From contig CM043956.1 of NCBI GenBank assembly GCA_014529385.2, forward strand, positions 90,600,721 through 90,660,720: a stretch of DNA of 60,000 nt. The letters run 5' to 3'. Of the stretch, positions 10,325-20,984 are shown piece after piece. The DNA comes from Adiantum capillus-veneris. Taxonomy: Eukaryota > Streptophyta > Polypodiopsida > Polypodiales > Pteridaceae. The first letter of the stretch is position 1, and each line of letters starts with the position of its first letter. The notes under the pieces were generated by a model. That model was not told the DNA's origin. It made no database searches and saw only the letters and a list, made by a program, of their open reading frames with translations. A program made the translations under genes and the position numbers.

Positions 10325-10680
10325 TTTTAGTGGATGATGGTGCAACTTGTAACTTCATGAACTATAAGCTAGTCAAGAAATTGAAGCTTACACAGACTCC
10401 CTGCTCCCACAAGTATGTGGTAGAGCAGATGTTTGGGAATGATAAAGAATTATGTGACACAATAGTTCAAGGGGTTGAGCTTGTAACTTAATGAACTATA
10501 AGCTAGTCAAGAAATTGAAGTTTACACAGACTCCCTGCTCCCACAAGTATGTGGTAGAGCAGATGTTTGGGAATGATAAAGAAGTATCGGACACGGTAGT
10601 TCAAGGGGTTGAGCTTATTGTTCAAGATCATACGATGACCCTTAAACTTTCAAGTTATGAACATGGACCGTGCTAATGTA
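10325..10680 (+). pseudogene. Element G protease with internal tandem duplication
   Basis: The active-site text VDDGATCNFMNYKL (normally D[TS]GAT) is at about 10330-10370. The segment GTAACTTCATGAACTATAAG recurs about 134 bp later with TTAATGAAC, followed by the same LVKKLK and CSHKYVVEQMFGND text. The second copy reads on into further aspartic-protease-like sequence. The duplication would by itself disrupt the protease fold. Confidence 0.7.
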
Positions 10681-10922
10681 GTTTTAGGACGTAAGTGGCT
10701 GCATGGTTTAGGAAACACATTGCACACTAGCTATGAACACAAGCCTTATCCTTTCTAGACAGTGGTAAACATGTGATTTTGCTTGGTGAGAAAAATATAC
10801 CATCTGCACCTCTTATATGTATAGCCAAGCTTTCTATTTTACAGAAAACAGATTTAATAGATGAAATCTTTTTGTGTTACTGCTTGTCTCCAAGTCTTGT
10901 GAATTCTTGAGAGCAAAGTGCT

Positions 10923-12268
10923 GTGAATTCTAGTAATGGTATGCAAAGTGCAATGAATTCTACTGATAAGCAAAGTGTTAACAACTCTCAAGAGCAAAGT
11001 GCTCTCAATTTTAATTCTATTGAGCAATGTGCAAATTTTGTAGAAAAAAAATTACAAGAAACACAAGATTCTCCATCCCAGCATAACTTTAATTTACTTT
11101 CTCCTTTTGCACAGCAAAAGCTGAGTCACTTACTCATGGAGTATAGCGATGTATTTTCAAGTGATTTACCATTGGGTTTACCCCCTACATGTGATGTGCA
11201 GCATGGCACATATATCCTGCCAGGCACTAAGCCAGTGAGTAAACCACCTTATTGTATGAGTGCTAAAGAATCCAGGGAAGTTGAGAGTCAGTTGACTGAC
11301 TACCTCGCCCGTGGTTTCATTAGACCTAGCACTTCTCCTTGGGCATCACCAGTTCTATTGGTAAAAAATAGATGGTACTATGCGCAAGTGCGTTGATTAT
11401 CACGGATTAAATGCCACAACCATCAAGAGCAAGTGTCCTTTGCCTCAAGTGGATGAGTTGTTTGATCAACTCCATGGGGCAAGATACTAAACAAAGATAG
11501 AACTTCGTTCAGGATACCACCAGGTGCATATCCTTTTGCAAGATATCTCTAAAACTTCCTTTAAAACATGGTTCGAGCATTTTGAATTTTTGGTTATGCC
11601 TTTTGGTTTAGACAATGCTCCTAGTACATTTATGACACTCATGGACAGTGTCTTATGTCCCTATCTTGGAAAATTTGTTGCAGTTTTCCTTGATGACATT
11701 CTCATTTTTAGTAAGACTGAAGATGAACACATAGAAAATTTACAATTAGTATTTAAACAACTACGAACTCACGCTCTATATGCTAAGCTAATCAAGTGAA
11801 ATTTATTTAAAATAGAGATACATTCATCTTCGTCATGTGATCTCTTATTCTGGCATCCAGATGGACACTGACAAGGTTGCTGCCATTCTTCGATGGCCAC
11901 ATCCCAACACGATTGAGGAGATTCAAATATTCTTAGGCATGGCTAGATTTTATCGATAGTATATACTGATTTTGTCAAAATCATTGTTCCTATGAAGGAT
12001 CGACTTAAAGCAAAAGGTAAGACCTTTTCTTGGGAAGAAGCCCAAAAATGCAGTTTCGAACAGCTCAAGGTAGCTGTAGCCACTTCTCCCATCCTAGCAA
12101 TTGTTGACACACTTAAGCCATTTGTGGTAGAGACTAATGCTAGTGATAAAGCAATTGGTGCAGTACTTCTCCAAGAGGGAAGACCTATAGCCTTTGAAAA
12201 TGAAACAATGCAAAGAGCTCAACATAATTATTCTTTCTATGAAAGAGAGCTCTATGCCATAATTCAAA
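10923..12268 (+). pseudogene. Element G reverse transcriptase and RNase H, broken
   Basis: 10923-11396 contains the pre-RT linker and RT start ([28 protein letters not shown]). 11524-11799 contains VMPFGLDNAPSTF and VFLDDILIFSK with the F.DD catalytic pair. 11992-12268 contains the RNase H start with VVETNASDKAIGAVLLQEG, where the first Asp is Asn (D to N), and stops abruptly at YAIIQ where element I begins. Several stops separate the parts. Confidence 0.8.
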
Positions 12269-13371
12269 TGTCAATACAAGGATCCTAAGGAGCACGGCTC
12301 CACCTAGGGGGTCAGGGACCTGAGCCAAGGGCATGGCATGTGTATTCATCAAGTTGTTGTTTATGAAGAATTTTTCACTCTATGTGCAGTATCTCTATGA
12401 GATTATGTTTGGATCTACCAATCACCAATAGCGTTCATGGCTTGGTTTGGGTGCTTGTGGATCTTTCAAGTTAACCAAGATGGTTATTCATGACATTGTC
12501 CTTTTCTTAGCAATGTTGTACAACATTGTGCTCCCTATTTACCAGTCATTTGGAAGGCTGTCTATAAACCGCGGGGAATCCCAAACACCTCACTACTTTC
12601 AGTATTTAAGGGGATAGGTAGATTACAACACTTATGCTACTGTCAGTATCCACGGGGATAGGGAGATTAGGTAGATTACAAAGCATAATCTTGTGCTAAA
12701 GGATATGCAAAGTGCATATGTTAGCACCAAGCAATCCAATTAGTAAGCATGTATTGCTATAGTTTGAGTTTGCTTAATATAAATTAAAGCAAGTTTGCAA
12801 CCTTGACCACTGGTTATGGTGAGGCTGTTTACTAATATGAGAAGAGAAGAAGTCAAGGACTAGAACTTGGCTAATGAGTTACGTCAGCAAGTTACTTTCA
12901 TGGAAAGTGAAAGAGGTACTCTTTCAGGTACATCTTACTTGTGATAACTCCTTTACAATACTCAAGAGAGTTCTAAATGGAGTTTATAGGCTATGTTGTA
13001 TATGCGACGGTTACATCCAGATGGCAAAGGGACAACAATGTGGACAATCGGGATGTTATTCATGATTTGGTTGAACCTCCCGCATAACCATGTTCTAGTC
13101 ACATGCACAATTGGATCCATGAAAGATGCCATTGTCCAACACATTAGTGTATCACCACTCTTGTTTTCAAGGAAAAAAATGCTTCTCCAAGGGGAGAGTA
13201 ATGTCAGGACAAGGATCCTAAGGAGCATGTCTTGACCTAGGGGGTCAGGGACCTAAGCCAAGGGCACGGACAGGATCCAAACTATGGCTAGGGCAAGGAG
13301 CTAGCCTATATATAGGGAGGTAGGGTAGTGGATCCGGCATCTCAGTCTCCTAGGTCTTATATTGTGTCGAT
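12269..13371 (+). mobile_element. Element I: small LTR element replacing part of G pol
   Basis: TGTCAATACAAGGATCCTAAGG at 12269 and TGTCAGGACAAGGATCCTAAGG at 13202 begin two related terminal blocks, both continuing ACCTAGGGGGTCAGGGACCT. The right copy is about 170 bp and contains TATATATAGGG (13307-13317). The left copy diverges after about 75 bp. A purine tract CAAGGGGAGAG precedes the right copy. The interior (about 0.9 kb) shows no recognisable gene. G coding stops at RNase H YAIIQ and resumes at integrase FIPTKT, so host sequence is missing and no target duplication is seen. Confidence 0.55.
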
Positions 13372-14095
13372 TCATTCCCACTAAGACTATGGTTAAGACA
13401 TCAAAATTAGCACGGCTATTTGTAGAGCATATATATAGACTCTATGATCTTCCAGCTAGTATCATTAGTGACAGAGATCAAAAGTTTGATAATCACTTCT
13501 GGAGAGCTGTATTTTAAAATTTGGAAACTAAATCTAAGTATGGTGATCGTCCAAAAACAGATGGTCAAACCAAAAGAGTTAATTAAGACCTAGAAGATAT
13601 GCTACAAGTGTACATTGGCAAGAACCAAACCAATTGGGAAGACTATCTACCTATATTGCAATTTTCTTATAATAGTTCAAAGTATGTGACTATAGGGTTT
13701 AGTCTATTTATGCTTTTATATGGATTTCAACCTAGATCACCCGTTATGGTGGGGTTGGCTAAGGAGAAGATACAACAAACGAAGGATTTTCTCCACGACC
13801 ATTTTAACATGCTTCGAGTTGCTCAACAAAATGTTAAGAAAGCTCAAGATCAATTTAAGAAGTACGCAGACGAGAATCATCCTCTTGCTACTTTTGAAGA
13901 AGGGGACAAGGTTTTCCTCAAGGTTTTGGAGCATTCAAAAAGTCTGAAGATAGGAAAATTCGCTAAGCTTTCACCACGCTATTGTGGAACATTTACCATC
14001 CTCAAACATATAGGTCAAGTGGCCCATAAGTTAACTCTTCCACAACACTCATGAGTTCATCCTTTTTTCATGTTAGCCATTTACGAAAAAAGCAT
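13372..14095 (+). pseudogene. Element G integrase, C-terminal two thirds
   Basis: The plus strand resumes with FIPTKTMVKTSKLARLF, then SIISDRDQKFDNHFW (second catalytic Asp), PKTDGQTKRVN (where the usual Glu is lost, normally TDGQTE), the DLEDMLQVYIG helix and EGDKVFLKV through SPRYCGTFTILKHIG, ending near VHPFFHVSHLRK. A stop follows the SDRD segment and another precedes VHPFF. The chromodomain is absent because the 3' end of G is deleted. Confidence 0.8.
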
Positions 14096-14108
14096 CACCA
14101 CCCTTTCA

Positions 14109-15385
14109 GATCAGGTACACCTTCAGAATCTTCCTCTCATGTTTCCAATCTGCTCAAATAATCGGCTCTAATACATGAAGTCTGCCTGGAGTATGTATTA
14201 CTACATAATCAAATTCCTGCAATAACAATATCCATCTTGCCAACCTCCCTAAAAGGTGTGGTTTATTCACCAAGTAGATCAATTCCTGGTGATCTACATG
14301 AAAAATTACCCTATTTTACAATAGGTAATGTCTAAGCTTTTGCAATGCATAAACCATTCCCAAACACTCCCTCTCTGTAACTCTGTAATTTTTCTCTGCA
14401 GGTGTTAATACCCTGCTTGCATAGTAAATAGGTCTGAACCAGCCTCTACTGGTTTCTTGCATTAATGTTGCACCCACTGCTACATGAGACAAGATGCATC
14501 CACAAAGATGTGAAATGGTAACTTCCAATCAGGAACAATCAACACTGGTGCTATAGTCAACATGTTCTTCAAAACCCTGAATGTCTTCCTCTGCTCTTCT
14601 CCCCATTCAAATACAGTATCCTTCTTTGTAAGATTTGTTAATGGTGTGCAGACATGAGCCAAGTACCTCAAGAATCTGTTATGCCACTTGACTTGTCCCA
14701 AAAATCTTCTCAATTGTTTAACTCTTCTTGGTTCCGGTGCCTTTCTAATAGCTTCCACATTTCTTGGATCAATAGAAACCCCTTTGTCAAAAATCACATG
14801 CCCTAAGAGAACTCCTCTTTTCACTACAAAAGAACACTTGGCTAGATTTAATGACAACCTGAATTCCTTGCATTTCTGAAAACACAACCTCAAGTGTTCA
14901 AGATGCTCTTGCTTCTTTCCAAACATACTAAAATCATCCAAGAAAACCCTCATAAATGTTGTAAGGAATTAAGAAAACACATGGTTTATTATTGCTTTCT
15001 AAAATGTTGATGGAGCATTTTTCAAGCCAAATGTCATCAGATTGCTAGCATAAACTCCCCATTCAGTCACAAGCGTAGTTTTTTCTCTGTCCTCAAATGC
15101 CATTGAAATTTGATTGTAACCACTAAAAACATCCAAAAAACTATAAACCTCATGTGCAGCTACTGCATCCAGTAGTGTATCACAAAAAGGTAAGGGAAAT
15201 GGATCAGTTACTGTAGCAACATTCAGTTTCCTATAATCCACACAAACCTTGATCTTTCCATTCTTCTTTGGAACTACAACAATTGGTGACAACCAAGTAA
15301 CTTCCTCCAAAGGATAAATGAAACCAACAGCCAATAGTTTGTCAATATCTTCTTTAACCTGTTTGACATAATTAGGATTCATCAT
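14109..15385 (-). pseudogene. Element H reverse transcriptase and RNase H
   Basis: On the minus strand 15385-14999 reads KVCVDYRKLN and FLDVFSGYNQISM up to FGLKNAPSTF. 14953-14480 reads VFLDDFSMFGKK (F.DD pair) through the connection domain into RNase H (FHIFVDAS). 14528-14316 reads RPIYYASRVLTPAEKNY and ERECLGMVYAL. The last part (to 14109) gives VVIHTPGRLHVLE and then joins 3242 once G is removed. Frameshifts separate the pieces. Confidence 0.8.
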
Positions 15386-15389
15386 GTAC

Positions 15390-16984
15390 CTTTGTATACA
15401 ATTGGAACTGCATCTGCTTTTAAATTAATTTTGTGTTGACAGAAGCTAGCATCTACTTCTTTCATATCTGTGTATTTCCATACAGAAACATCTTTGAATT
15501 CTAACAACAAGTCCTTCAATTTCAGTTTAAACTCCTCATCCATATCTACTGATACCTTCACTGTTTGTGGTTCCTCCTGGGTATTCAGGTTCAGTTCCTG
15601 TAGTTCATCCTAAGTCACTCTAGCAGTTCTTGCCATTTGATGTTCAAAGGCTCTGTCTCTTCTTGCTTCACTTCTTCAAGAGCTTCCTCCTCTTCTCTAT
15701 TTTCAATCTTTAGGTTCTTCAATAGGTCATTGCCCATCTTGTTATTTGATTGTTTACTCCCCTGAGTAATTACTAATTTTTTAGTTCTTAATTGTATTCC
15801 ATCATCTTCTGGCTGTAGCACATAGCTGGTTTCTTTCTTCTACACATCCGCTTCAAAAATAGGTACAACTGATGAACTAGTTCTAAGAAATTCTTCTTTT
15901 GCATCCTCTCCAATTTCTTCTACCATATTCAGTCCTTCTACATGCAGTGCCTTGAAACCATGTGGTATCACCTTTTTTGCATTCATTTGCATTCTCACTA
16001 CTTTCTTTCCTCTTTTGATCACTATAGAGTCTGCTCCCCATAGCTTCTTTACTCTTGGTGCCCCTAACTAGGGCCTCCCCAACATCATTGGATAAGAGCA
16101 AGTAGATTCTTCCAACTTGAGAACCACAAAGTTGGCCACAAACTGCACTCCCCCAACAGAGATTTGCAAATTCCTCAAAATTCCCAAAGGCTAAACCCAT
16201 CTTTGGTCTGCCATCTTCACCTGAAAAGGTGTTGGATCCCACTTCAAGAGAGATTCAGACATTTGCATGTCGACTCTAGGAGAATATTAACTCCTGATCT
16301 GCCATACAAGAAAAATCTTGGAACAAAAACCTTTCCATTAGATACCCTCACTACTGGTACCTTGTAATCCACATCCATTGGTAGAACTTCACACGCTTCT
16401 CCACAAAAATGTTCTTTAGTTTCCCTACCAATTGCCCGATTTTTACCTTTCACTTCATTAGTTAATCTTTTCAACAATTGTTGGGAAAATGTAGGTACCA
16501 ACCTCAACATTTTTTTTACAGTAAATGCTATTGGAGCTGACAACAAAGCCTCATAACATTCATAACCATTTCCATGCTCTTTTAGTGCAGTCTTACTTTT
16601 ATCTTATGTAATTTTTCCCTGATCAACCAAGGATCTTGCAGAAAACTCCCATACTTCAGATAACATATTCCCACCTTGGGACTCTCGTACTTCCTTGAGT
16701 GCTTCGATTCTCACTTCTTTCTACTCCTTTCAATTTACAGTGCCCTCATCTTATTTTTCCTGCAGGATTTTATTTTTTGGCTTTGATTTTGATCTTGTCA
16801 CAACCAAGCCATCAATGCACCTGTTATTTTCAGAAAGATTCTCAATTTGGATACATGCTGCACAATCACAATTGTAATGCTTACTCATTCCCTGAGTATA
16901 CTGACAATCTTGTACTTTTTAAATAGGTTTTTGTTTCTCCTGATGGAACTGTACCCTGTCCTAAACCCATTCTTCCTCAATCCA
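15390..16984 (-). pseudogene. Element H protease and gag-pol linker
   Basis: The minus strand 16546-16244 and following carries protease-like text (VPVVRVSNGKVFVPRFFL, GRSGVNILL, where an active-site Asp-Thr-Gly would be expected but is degenerate), then VANFVVLKLEE and YPMMLGRPWL, the usual end of plant gypsy proteases. 16022-15615 is the linker to RT, rich in Glu and Lys. 16850-16984 reads HYNCDCAACIQIE before the J insertion. It is broken by several stops. Confidence 0.6.
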
Positions 16985-17517
16985 TGTTATGGATAAGGGA
17001 TAGTATATTTATTACTCAAGTGCTCATTAGGAGCCTATGGTCATTTGTGATGGCCGGCCAATGTGTATTCATTTTTGAGCACTGAAGAATCTATAAATGA
17101 AATACGTGCAAGACGGAAAGGCTCACTCTTGCACAAGGGAGATTGCACCCAGTGCCGACTTTATTCTTCTCTCCCCTCCTCGCCGGCCAATGTGTATTCA
17201 TTTTGAGCATTGAAGAATCTATAAATGAAATACGTGCAAGAGGGAAATGCTCACTCTTACACGGGGGGAAATTGCACCCAGTGTTGGCTTCATTCTTCTC
17301 TCCTCTCCTCTCCTCTCTTCCCTCTCAACGTGCTAGCGTAGCACTCCACTCTAGGAGGTGCACTTGCACGTGCTCTATCTCACTCTCTATCTCTCTGCTC
17401 GTGTATCACATGATTATGCGCTTATGGAATTGCTAGGTATGCTGATTAGTCTATTTTATGTTTTGCACTATGTTATTGTTGGTATTTGCAGGGCCTTCCG
17501 CATCTCTGTCTGCAACA
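16985..17517 (+). repeat. J-family LTR copy 1, with a 129-bp internal duplication
   Basis: Begins TGTTATGGATAAGGG and ends CTGTCTGCAACA, followed one base later by a primer site. A block starting GCCGGCCAATGTGTATTC occurs at 17053 and 17182, so this copy is 533 bp against 395 bp for the copy at 30383. No matching target duplication was found for the preceding bases ATCCA. Confidence 0.85.
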
Positions 17518-17518
17518 T

Positions 17519-17530
17519 TGGTATCAGAGC
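17519..17530 (+). promoter_or_regulatory. Primer-binding site of J (initiator-Met tRNA)
   Basis: TGGTATCAGAGC directly follows LTR copy 1, giving plus orientation. The same site follows LTR copy 2 at 30779-30790. Confidence 0.85.
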
Positions 17531-18276
17531 CAAGGCTACAGTGTCCAGTTTGCAACAATAAATAGTTATGGCTACGGTCTCTAGTTGCAACAATCTTAGC
17601 AATGGATATCACCTCAATCATCGATAAGTCATGCTTCTCTTGAACATATATTTTCATATTTAGAATTGTACTATATGTAAGTGATTTCTAATGCTACATA
17701 GGTGTGTTAATATTATTAGTGGCGTATGGATTCTCACAATTGAATTAGAACTATCAAATGATTGCAAGCAATGTTTTACATCTTCTTATGCATGAGGATA
17801 TGAGAAATCAAGTGTTTTTTTTACATACATCTATAGAAATAACCTGTGCTCATCTAAATGTATATATAAGAGAGATTATCACCTAGAGATTATCGCCTCA
17901 GCAAGGGACTTGCGGACTTGCAGCAAGCAATGAACATGTAAAAACGGGATGCAGTAGGCGTACAACTTAATCGCAAGCATGACCAGAACCACCCCCATCC
18001 TCCTACAACCAGTGGCCAACCAACTCACTCACCAACCATCCTCAATTGTAGCATGACAGTATGGGGCGCCCTATTTCTCTCTCTCCCTCTCGTCTTCAAC
18101 AACCCCGCCCACTCTTTTTATTTTCGTGCCTTATTATGCGTTTCAACCTCTCGTCCCGCTCACTAACACTACATCCACCATAGGGTTCTCCTTCTCTCTC
18201 TTGCATGGGGTGGTCAATAGGCATGAAATAGCCCATCCACTAGCCACCACCCACTCCCTTGTGGTGCTAATCTCTT

Positions 18277-18279
<3 letters not shown>

Positions 18280-18360
<81 letters not shown>
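18280..18360. repeat. (CT)40 microsatellite
   Basis: About 80 bp of uninterrupted CT. It generates Ser-Leu and Arg-Glu repeat ORFs on the two strands, which are not genes. Confidence 0.95.
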
Positions 18361-18362
<2 letters not shown>

Positions 18363-18609
18363 AGCCGACACCTTCTCTATCTCCATAGCATTCCAGCACG
18401 CTATGCAGTTTAGTAGTCGCCAGACCATCTGCAATCACCAACCATAGCCAGCCATTGTTAGTTTTCCTAGCCATCCTTTCCCTTTTGCATGCCATAAATA
18501 CAACTACTTCAGCCAGCTCTACCACCTTCTCCCGCCCAGAAGTTGCACCCGTAGAGCGTCCTAGCTCTCTTTGCTATCCCTTCTTTACAGTAGCTGCCGC
18601 TCGATAACT

Positions 18610-18634
18610 TTCTCTCTCTCTCTCTCTCTCTCTC
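18610..18634. repeat. (CT)12 microsatellite
   Basis: A pure CT run in the J interior between two longer CT arrays. Confidence 0.9.
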
Positions 18635-18822
18635 ATCTTGCTTTTACATGCAACTGGTTTTGCTCTCACCCCTGCATGCCCTACAATTGACTTTACCCAA
18701 CCAGCCAACTTTCCCCACACTCCACACATTTGATTTGGCATGCAGCTACTTGCAGCCAAGTCACTATCTCTCTCTCTCTCTCTCCCCCTCTCTTGTTTGT
18801 TGTTGACACCATGCAGAGGGTG

Positions 18823-18952
<130 letters not shown>

Positions 18953-19168
18953 CCTTTCGCCCACCCCCACCTCACTATCCATCTCTCTTTCTCTTGCATT
19001 GATACCAGTTCCGCTAGATGTCTTCAACCCCACCAACTCCCCCCTCCCCGGTGCTCCTGACTCTCAGGGCATGCAGATCACACGCCATCACCAACTAGCC
19101 AGTGTTCTCGATCGTTTCTACAGTGCCAACTATCCTCTCTCACCGCTCTCACCCCATAACCTCAACTG

Positions 19169-19171
<3 letters not shown>

Positions 19172-19233
<62 letters not shown>
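19172..19233. repeat. (CT)30 microsatellite
   Basis: About 60 bp of CT followed by CCCCTTTCGTCCACC, matching the 3' flank of the 18827 array. Confidence 0.95.
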
Positions 19234-19234
<1 letters not shown>

Positions 19235-19702
19235 CCTTTCGTCCACCATTGCCAACTAAAATGAGCTACACAACCACCCACCACCCATATCTCTCTCTTT
19301 CTCCCTCTTTCTTTGCACGTCGATGCTTTTCCCTCACACAATCTCCTGGGATAGTTTCCCATGCCATTTTGTTATTCTTCTTCTTCTTGACTCTATTCTC
19401 GTACACCTACCTACACAAGTGGACACTGACGAAGTTCTCGACTCACTGCCCGACGGTTTATGGACCTTGACAAAGATCTTTTACGTGCCCGCCTCCCCGA
19501 TCATCACGTGGTGCTATTGGTTGTACTCGACAAGCCGGCCTCTTTGCAAGTGCTTTGATTGTGTGTGTCCTCTAGACATACCTTTTGTGCTCGCTATCGG
19601 CTAACTCCCTCGCCCACTTTTGGTTACTCACCTACAACAATTCCTTGCCTTTGAAACACCTTTCTTATGGCACTCCATGACATTTAGACTTCCATTTTGC
19701 AG

Positions 19703-20567
19703 GATTACGCCATCGGCAATGACATCTGCTAGGGCATCGAAGTCTATCGCTATTTTCCCAATGGTCGCTCAACTATAGATTATTTGGTACCCAACACCCT
19801 CCGTACTTGGCATGAATAATGTTGAAGGGAAACCAAAGTTTTGTGGCCTTCCAGACCTCGGCACACCCCAGTCGGGCAATATCGAGTGGGCTAAAGAAAA
19901 ACTTCACACAGGGTAAATACGCATCACCAATAAAATTCTTTACATTAATGCCTTCGACTTATTGCACTCACCGACCATGGAAACCACTCAGGCTCGTGAA
20001 GCACTCATCCTCAACCAACAGTGGGGTTGCTTTCCCATTGCTATGTTTAAAGTTTGGGATAGGTCTGTCAAGCATAATGTCTATCAATCTTTTCATTGTG
20101 TACCACCTGACCACTTCCACAATGTCTTTGGTAAAATTCTATGCAATAACCCCCACAATACCCTAATCATCTATGATACTTACCACAAACCACGTATGTC
20201 TGCAGACTTTGGGGACGTCTGCATTGGAAATTGATGGGATGATCATTCACCCTATCTATCTGACCATCTATCGAAAGAAAGGGCCGAAATCCACACACGT
20301 GACCACATTCCCGCTACAAATCTTACCCTACCTGATGCTTGGTACGATGACCATAAACCTTACTTTTTGCGTCTTGAGTATGGCCCGTGACAGTCTCAAG
20401 AACCACAATACAACCGCTCTGACTGGAAATAAATGACTCCAATTGTGACAGGTTACAATTGGGAGAGAGAGGTTCACAGTATCTATGGTGAAACAAAAGC
20501 CCATCTAAAATTTTTTCAACTGTCATTTGTTTCTAGATTTTTGTCTATGCCTATAATATACCTGACA
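19703..20567 (+). pseudogene. Decayed coding segment of unknown family inside J
   Basis: After TTTTGCAG (resembling a 3' splice site) one frame reads DYAIGNDIC, stop, GIEVYRYFPNGRSTIDYLVP. From 19830 a second frame continues for about 243 codons with only four stops (19914, 20232, 20388, 20430), where about eleven would be expected by chance. It has protein-like text such as IEWAKEKLHTG, NTLIIYDTYHKPRMSADFGD and AWYDDHKPYFLRLEYGP. I recognise no family. A captured host gene or an unfamiliar element protein are both possible; chance openness cannot be excluded. Confidence 0.35.
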
Positions 20568-20984
20568 TAAAATTTCAATTTTCATCTTGACGTCACCTGA
20601 TCACAGCAAATAATCATCTCTTCTGCTTGCTTCTTTTACCACACAGTTGCATGTCCACCTGTACAAGAGAAAGTGTCATCGTGGTCATTACTATTCACAC
20701 TTTGAGGTTTTTATCAACTATGTCTTTGTCTTGATTACCTTTAATCCAATGTTTTCTTTTACCCATTATCCTCATCTGCTTTTGCTACACTTCTCTATCT
20801 CATTTAAGGATTCACAAATACTTATGCAGCCATAATGCATGCCACTCAATTAAGTTGTCTCGTTACTTTATTTTATCCACTCAGTTTGACAGCTTCCGTG
20901 ATAATATCCTACCCATGTTCTCTCAACTTTTCCAATCCCTACCTTCCTGGCTACTCACTTGAATCTCTTAATTAATCCATATCT
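20568..20984. other. J interior without gene
   Basis: AT-rich sequence between the decayed coding segment and element A. No coding or structural signal was seen. Confidence 0.5.

Larger units (their letters stand above)
3243..14108 (+). mobile_element. Element G: chromovirus (Ty3/gypsy) inserted in H, with E and I nested inside
   Basis: The 5' end is a 123-bp LTR plus a tRNA-Met-like primer site. The 3' end keeps only about the last 17 bp of the LTR (ACCACCCTTTCA). The five bases before the 5' LTR and after the 3' end are both GATCA (3238-3242 and 14109-14113), a perfect target-site duplication. Between them lie gag, protease, RT, RNase H and integrase in plus orientation, all broken. Its LTR matches that of F (58356-58479), which retains a chromodomain tail, so G is assigned to the same chromovirus family. 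Confidence 0.85.
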
